Positions 14,121-17,530 of a stretch of DNA of 17,530 bases are shown here, one piece after another. The notes beneath the pieces are model-generated. The model was not told the origin of the DNA, did no database searches, and saw only the letters and a program-made list of their open reading frames with translations. Each line of letters opens with the position of its first letter. The first letter of the stretch is position 1. The translations under genes were made by a program, and so were the position numbers. The DNA is from an uncultured Nitrososphaera sp. GTDB lineage: Archaea > Thermoproteota > Nitrososphaeria > Nitrososphaerales > Nitrososphaeraceae. The stretch covers positions 1 through 17,530 of the forward strand of contig CAMLKF010000038.1 of the NCBI GenBank assembly GCA_946480575.1, given 5' to 3'.

Positions 14121-14555
14121 ATGTCTGGCAGGGCGCTTGTCTTATTGAAATTGAACAGCGCTGACCCTGACCAGAGGATTCAGGACATTGAAAGGAGGCT
14201 ATCAAGGCTGGAGAATGCCATACTTGGCGGCGGCAAGGTGCCAGCGGGAGCAGGACTTGAGAAAATGCTGGTCGAAAAGATCAAAGAAATCAACACATAG
14301 GACCTGATAGTGATCTCGCTGAGGCTTCAACAAAAGCAGACCAAGGCCGAAATCAAGCAAACGCTTGAGGATTGGGGCAAGGCTTTCGGCAACTGGTTCG
14401 AAGGCGGCAAAATTTTAACGGCAGGCTGGTGCGCTCAAAAAGGGCATCATAAGGAAAGAAGGCGAAGAAGACATATTTTCGCCCTTATTAAAAAGGGCGA
14501 ACTTTTGGCAGACAAACTAATTGAAAGGGTGGAATCTGACACCAGCAAAAAGTAG
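14121..14555 (+). pseudogene. Probable broken gene: helical N-terminus plus winged-helix-like C-terminus
   Basis: One reading frame runs from ATG 14121 (or TTG 14145) to TAG 14553, interrupted by TAG at 14298-14300. The first part is a 59-residue helical segment (RIQDIERRLSRLENAI, then LEKMLVEKIKEIN). The second starts near GTG 14310 (LRLQQKQTKAEIKQTLEDWGKAF). In 14411-14490 that frame is unlike its surroundings (Arg/His-rich ERRRRRH, rare CAT and CAA codons), whereas the neighbouring frame reads ALKKGIIRKEGEEDIFSP with normal codons, and the original frame then resumes with IKKGELLADKLIERVES. Joined, these look like one wHTH-type protein. It is best read as a gene carrying a nonsense codon and about three one-base changes, or as sequencing error; two short real genes remain possible. 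Confidence 0.55.
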
Positions 14556-14602
14556 TTAGCCTGTACTAAATTTTGCATAAAAATGCCGTGAGCCAGTGTT
14601 AC

Positions 14603-14608
14603 TTTTTT
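14603..14608 (+). terminator. Oligo-T tract, possible terminator
   Basis: A T6 run followed by ATT, about 50 nt after the last stop of the broken gene and before the 4-hydroxybutyryl-CoA dehydratase promoter. Archaeal termination often needs only a T-rich stretch; there is no clear hairpin. Confidence 0.3.
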
Positions 14609-14626
14609 ATTAAAAGCAAGCTACGA

Positions 14627-14637
14627 AAATATAAATA
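14627..14637 (+). promoter_or_regulatory. TATA element of the 4-hydroxybutyryl-CoA dehydratase gene
   Basis: AAAATATAAAT, centre about 32 nt upstream of ATG 14664. The in-frame ATG at 14643 is only about 11 nt from it, so the first ATG is probably upstream of the transcript. Confidence 0.5.
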
Positions 14638-14663
14638 ACAATATGAGCATAGTTAATTGTATT

Positions 14664-16289
14664 ATGCCGATTAAGAATGGGGCGGAATACATTAAAAGCC
14701 TCAGGGGCAGGAACCTCAAAGTTTACCTTTTTGGAGAGCTCGTAAAAGAGCCGGTGGATCATCCAATGATCCGGCCTTCTATTAACGCTATTGCTGAGAC
14801 CTACGACCTTGCGGTCAAAGACCCCGAGCTTGCAACAGCCCAGTCATCGATTTCTGGCATCCCGGTCAATAGGTTCCTTCACATAGCCGAGAGTGCGCAG
14901 GACCTCGTGAACCAGAACAGGATGCAGCGCAAGCTGGGTCAGCTGACGGGCACATGCTTCCAGCGCTGCGTGGGTATGGACGCGCTCAACTCGCTGTATT
15001 CAACAACTTTTGAAATTGACGAGAAGTATGATACCCAGTACCACAAGCGCCTTATCGAGTTCATCAGGATGGTGCAGCGCGAAAACATGGTCATCGGCGG
15101 CGCAATGACAGACGTCAAGGGCGACAGAAGCCTCTCGCCGTCGCAGCAGCCAGATCCCGACATGTTCGTGCACGTGCTCCGGCGCGACTCTAAGGGCATA
15201 TACATCACCGGCGCAAAAGCACACCAGACTGGCTGCATCAATTCGCACTGGATAATGGTCATGCCAACCATGAGACTCAAGCCGGAGGACAAGGACTATG
15301 CCATCGTCGGTGCAGTCCCTGTCGACGCGCCGGGCATTGAATACATTTACGGCAGGCAGTCGTGCGACACCAGGAGCATGGAGGCCGAAGGCAGTACCAT
15401 CGATGCTGGCAACGCCATGTACTCCGGGCAGGAGGCGATGATAATCTTCAACAACGTGTTCATTCCAAACCACCTGATATTCATGGACGGCGAGTACGAC
15501 TATGCGGCCATGCTGGTAGAGCGCTTTACGTGTTACCACAGGCGCAGCTACGTCTGCAAGACCGGCCTTGGCGACGTCCTAATAGGCGCTGCAGCTGCAA
15601 TAGCTGACTACAACGGTGTTGCAAACGCGTCGCACATCAAGGACAAGCTAGTAGAAATGACGCACCTCAACGAGACGATATTTGCTGCTGGAGTCGCCTC
15701 TTCGTACATGGCCCACAAGACGGAGTCGGGCAACTGGCAGAACGACGACATGCTGGCAAACGTCTGCAAGCACAACGTGACTAGGTTTCCGTATGAAATC
15801 GGCAGGCTTGCGCAGGACATTGCCGGCGGCCTGATGGTCACGATGCCTTCAGAGCGCGACTTTAGGGGCCTGCACACCGGGCCTATCCTTGAAAAGTACC
15901 TGAAGGGCAGGAAGGGCGTGTCGACAGAGAACAGGATGAGGATACTGAGGCTTATTGAAAACATGACGCTTGGGCGAAACGCTGTCGGCTACCTGACAGA
16001 GTCGATGCACGGCGCTGGCTCGCCACAGGCGCAGAGGATCCAGATTGCGCGCCAGATGCAGCTCGAGACCAAGAAAAAGTTTGCCAAGAGGCTCGCGCAG
16101 GTCAAGGAAGGCGAGGCCAGCGAAATAGTGCAAGAGCCGACGGACTATTTCGACAAGATATTTGGCACAAAAGACAAAGACAAGAAGGAGGAGAGGAAAG
16201 AAGAGGCAAGTAATTTTTCGAAGTCGCTAGGAAACGAGAAAAATAAAGCAAAGAACGACCCAGCCACTTCTAATTCTGAAGAAAAATAG
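14664..16289 (+). CDS. abfD: 4-hydroxybutyryl-CoA dehydratase
   Basis: Radical FAD/[4Fe-4S] enzyme that dehydrates 4-hydroxybutyryl-CoA to crotonyl-CoA, a key step of the thaumarchaeal 3-hydroxypropionate/4-hydroxybutyrate CO2-fixation cycle. The 541-residue product begins MPIKNGAEYIKSLRGRNLKVYLFG, the usual family N-terminus. Cluster ligands are Cys98 and Cys102 (CFQRC), His292 (CYHRRSY) and Cys298, close to the Cys99, Cys103, His292, Cys299 of the clostridial enzyme. The flavin-side ITGAKAHQTG and NSHWIMVMPT blocks are present. ATG 14643 would add seven residues but lies ahead of the likely transcript start. The last ~45 residues are a Lys/Glu/Ser/Asn-rich tail beyond the conserved core. 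The gene stands alone, without other cycle genes. Confidence 0.96.
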   Translation: MPIKNGAEYIKSLRGRNLKVYLFGELVKEPVDHPMIRPSINAIAETYDLAVKDPELATAQSSISGIPVNRFLHIAESAQDLVNQNRMQRKLGQLTGTCFQRCVGMDALNSLYSTTFEIDEKYDTQYHKRLIEFIRMVQRENMVIGGAMTDVKGDRSLSPSQQPDPDMFVHVLRRDSKGIYITGAKAHQTGCINSHWIMVMPTMRLKPEDKDYAIVGAVPVDAPGIEYIYGRQSCDTRSMEAEGSTIDAGNAMYSGQEAMIIFNNVFIPNHLIFMDGEYDYAAMLVERFTCYHRRSYVCKTGLGDVLIGAAAAIADYNGVANASHIKDKLVEMTHLNETIFAAGVASSYMAHKTESGNWQNDDMLANVCKHNVTRFPYEIGRLAQDIAGGLMVTMPSERDFRGLHTGPILEKYLKGRKGVSTENRMRILRLIENMTLGRNAVGYLTESMHGAGSPQAQRIQIARQMQLETKKKFAKRLAQVKEGEASEIVQEPTDYFDKIFGTKDKDKKEERKEEASNFSKSLGNEKNKAKNDPATSNSEEK

Positions 16290-16365
16290 ATGCACATCAG
16301 TCGAATTCCACTACAATACGAAATCAGTCGCTTCCCACCAGAACTCGGTTTAATCCTATATCAAT

Positions 16366-16377
16366 ATCGCTAGCGAT
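16366..16377. repeat. 12-bp perfect palindrome in the abfD-RPC34 gap
   Basis: ATCGCTAGCGAT is a perfect 12-bp palindrome in the 194-nt gap after the dehydratase gene. The rest of the gap holds a T-rich stretch and the next promoter; I see no gene in it. It could be an operator half-site pair or chance. Confidence 0.5.
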
Positions 16378-16390
16378 TTGCAGCCATTAC

Positions 16391-16398
16391 TTTTTATT
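16391..16398 (+). terminator. T-rich stretch, possible terminator of abfD
   Basis: TTTTTATT followed by further T-rich sequence about 100 nt after the dehydratase stop; no clear hairpin. Confidence 0.3.
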
Positions 16399-16448
16399 CA
16401 TTCTTCTGGTCAACTTTCCTTCAAAAAGGGTTATTTATCGGTTCGACG

Positions 16449-16455
16449 ATATAAT
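16449..16455 (+). promoter_or_regulatory. TATA element of RPC34-rlmE operon
   Basis: ATATAAT, centre about 32 nt upstream of TTG 16484, compatible with a very short leader. Confidence 0.4.
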
Positions 16456-16483
16456 TTACTAACTGCTTACGGGGTTATGTTGG

Positions 16484-16888
16484 TTGAAATTAAATGAGGC
16501 ACAAATTGAAGATTTGACCGGCAAAGTCTTTAGAACAATAATCAGTAACGGCAAGGATGGTATTCTGCAGTCCGAGCTGTGGAAGGAGCTCAACCTGACA
16601 AGCCGCGACGGCTCCCGGCTGGCTATTCGCCTCGAGCGGCGCTCCCTCATCAGGCGGGAAAAAATGCTGGAAAACGGCCGGTGGACGTACAAACTTTTTG
16701 CGGTGAAGCTGCCCATTGACACCACAAGCATCGAACAGGCGCCCTGTTTGACGTGCCCTGTCGAGCACATGTGTTCTCTTGAAGGTTCTTACAGCCCGAC
16801 AAGTTGCAATCTGATTGAAGACTGGCTCATCAACTCTTTTAACAATGGCAATTCAGGTCAGAAAAAAGATCAGAAGCCCAAAAAATGA
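16484..16888 (+). CDS. Archaeal RPC34-like winged-helix protein with Fe-S motif
   Basis: Matches the archaeal orthologue of RNA polymerase III subunit RPC34/RPC39 described in Crenarchaeota and Thaumarchaeota. The N-terminal half (about 7-72) is a winged-helix domain (KVFRTIISNGKDGILQSEL, SRLAIRLERRSLIRREK, WTYKLFAVK). The C-terminal half carries PCLTCPVEHMC and SYSPTSCNLIEDWL: Cys88, Cys91, Cys97 and Cys108, with the C-x2-C-x5-C-x10-C spacing I recall for the [4Fe-4S] ligands of eukaryotic RPC39, followed by the matching Leu/Trp end. The 134-residue product starts at TTG 16484; its Lys/Gln-rich tail follows the Fe-S part. The stop overlaps the next start in ATGA. Its role in RNA polymerase recruitment at specific promoters is inferred from the eukaryotic protein. 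Confidence 0.85.
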   Translation: MKLNEAQIEDLTGKVFRTIISNGKDGILQSELWKELNLTSRDGSRLAIRLERRSLIRREKMLENGRWTYKLFAVKLPIDTTSIEQAPCLTCPVEHMCSLEGSYSPTSCNLIEDWLINSFNNGNSGQKKDQKPKK

Positions 16889-17481
16889 GACTTGCTGACG
16901 CCCGCAAAGACCAGTACAGGAGGCTTGCAAAGGATCAAGGGTATCGCGCCCGCTCAGCCTACAAGCTGTCGCAGCTGAACAACTCGTACCGCATTTTGAA
17001 AAAGGGTAGCAGGGTGGTCGACCTCGGATGCGCTCCTGGCGGCTGGCTGCAGGTCGCAACCAAGGAAGTGAGCGCAGGCGGCAGGGTCGTCGGGATTGAC
17101 CTCAAGCCAGTCGAGCCGGTTGCTGGCGCCGCAATTTTGCAGGGCAGCATCGAAGATCCTGAAGTGATTGCCAAGGTGATCGAGGCGCTGGGCGGCAAGG
17201 CCGACGTCATGCTCTCGGATCTTGCTCCAAATGTGAGCGGCGTATGGGACGTCGATCACGCAAGGCAGATCTCGCTGACGACAAGCGCCCTTGCCGTCGC
17301 TCAGAAAATATTGAGGGAGGGCGGGAGCGCGGTATTCAAGGTGTTCGAGGGCGACATGCTGAACGAGCTCAGGGCCGAAATGAGGAGGAGCTTTGGCAGG
17401 GTTCTCCTGAGCAAGCCCTCTGCAAGCAGGCAGGAGAGCAGTGAATTATATGTTGTTTGTCTGGACTTCAAGCCCCAATAA
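16885..17481 (+). CDS. rlmE: RlmE/FtsJ-family RNA 2'-O-methyltransferase
   Basis: SAM-dependent 2'-O-methyltransferase acting on the large-subunit rRNA A-loop in bacteria; the archaeal substrate may be rRNA or tRNA. The 198-residue protein has the catalytic tetrad of the family: Lys27 (RSAYKLSQL), Asp112 (SDLAPNVSG), Lys152 (VFKVFEG) and Glu187 (SSELYVV), plus the SAM motif VVDLGCAPGGWLQVA (about 44-58) and GIDLKPVEP. ATG 16885 overlaps the stop of the RPC34-like gene (ATGA), so it is translationally coupled to it and probably transcribed from the same promoter. The pairing links a transcription-related factor with an RNA modifier. Confidence 0.94.
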   Translation: MRLADARKDQYRRLAKDQGYRARSAYKLSQLNNSYRILKKGSRVVDLGCAPGGWLQVATKEVSAGGRVVGIDLKPVEPVAGAAILQGSIEDPEVIAKVIEALGGKADVMLSDLAPNVSGVWDVDHARQISLTTSALAVAQKILREGGSAVFKVFEGDMLNELRAEMRRSFGRVLLSKPSASRQESSELYVVCLDFKPQ

Positions 17482-17530
17482 TCTCAAGACGCAGGCTCAT
17501 TTTCAGAAGATTATTTCAATAAACCAAATA

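Noticed and set aside
14298..14300. Amber codon as a pyrrolysine or programmed readthrough site
   Set aside because: No pyrrolysine tRNA or synthetase is visible and this lineage is not known to use it; the frame disruptions just downstream favour decay or error.
15000..15539. 179-residue minus-strand frame inside the dehydratase gene
   Set aside because: It lies within a firmly identified gene and has His/Val-rich composition typical of antisense shadows.
1..17530. tRNA, rRNA, CRISPR, transposon or phage genes
   Set aside because: I searched by eye for cloverleaf ends, regularly spaced repeats and transposase or integrase motifs and saw none; short or divergent ones could be missed.

Overview
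The window looks like a stretch of core genome from an ammonia-oxidising thaumarchaeon (Nitrososphaeria), probably a Nitrososphaera-type lineage given the fairly high GC. Three things suggest this: (i) a 4-hydroxybutyryl-CoA dehydratase of the 3-hydroxypropionate/4-hydroxybutyrate CO2-fixation cycle; (ii) archaeal/eukaryote-like information genes (Nop5, fibrillarin, Trm1, Rio1, Dim2/Pno1, an RPC34-like protein, an ER/archaeal-type signal peptidase); (iii) archaeal promoters in which an AT-rich TATA element repeatedly sits about 25-30 nt upstream of the start codon, as in leaderless transcripts. GTG and TTG starts are common. I see no rRNA, tRNA, CRISPR array, insertion sequence or phage gene.

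Layout. 1-1000: signal peptidase I with a Ser/Pro-rich tail and a small unknown gene, both on minus. 1042-2968: box C/D snoRNP pair nop5-flpA on plus. 2965-3645: RNase HII on minus, sharing a CTAG stop with flpA. 3742-4884: Trm1. 4885-6648: a single-membrane-span protein divergent from a ferredoxin/flavodoxin-NADP reductase-like flavoprotein and a DUF424 protein. 6699-8134: coupled rio1-pno1 (small-subunit maturation). 8115-8543: a membrane-anchored Hsp20-like protein on minus. 8686-10226: ubiX divergent from a PfkB sugar/nucleoside kinase. 10230-12178: a tiny acidic protein, then a ferritin/Dps-like protein followed by a TrmB-like regulator and two unknown genes. 12170-13511: MTA phosphorylase and adenine phosphoribosyltransferase overlapping on minus (MTA to adenine to AMP salvage). 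13593-14099: an HExxH protein. 14121-14555: a probable broken gene. 14664-16289: 4-hydroxybutyryl-CoA dehydratase. 16484-17481: RPC34-like Fe-S winged-helix protein coupled to an RlmE/FtsJ RNA 2'-O-methyltransferase.

How it fits together: much of the window is RNA modification and ribosome assembly (Nop5/fibrillarin 2'-O-methylation, Trm1, Rio1/Pno1, RlmE), with RNA polymerase-associated RPC34 next to an RNA methylase. Metabolic genes (purine salvage, prenyl-FMN synthesis, carbon fixation) lie between them as single genes or pairs. I found no clear undescribed system. The points most worth checking are the degraded-looking gene at 14121-14555, the odd leader of the membrane-anchored Hsp20, the ferritin/TrmB/unknown cluster, and trinucleotide-repeat tracts at gene ends.
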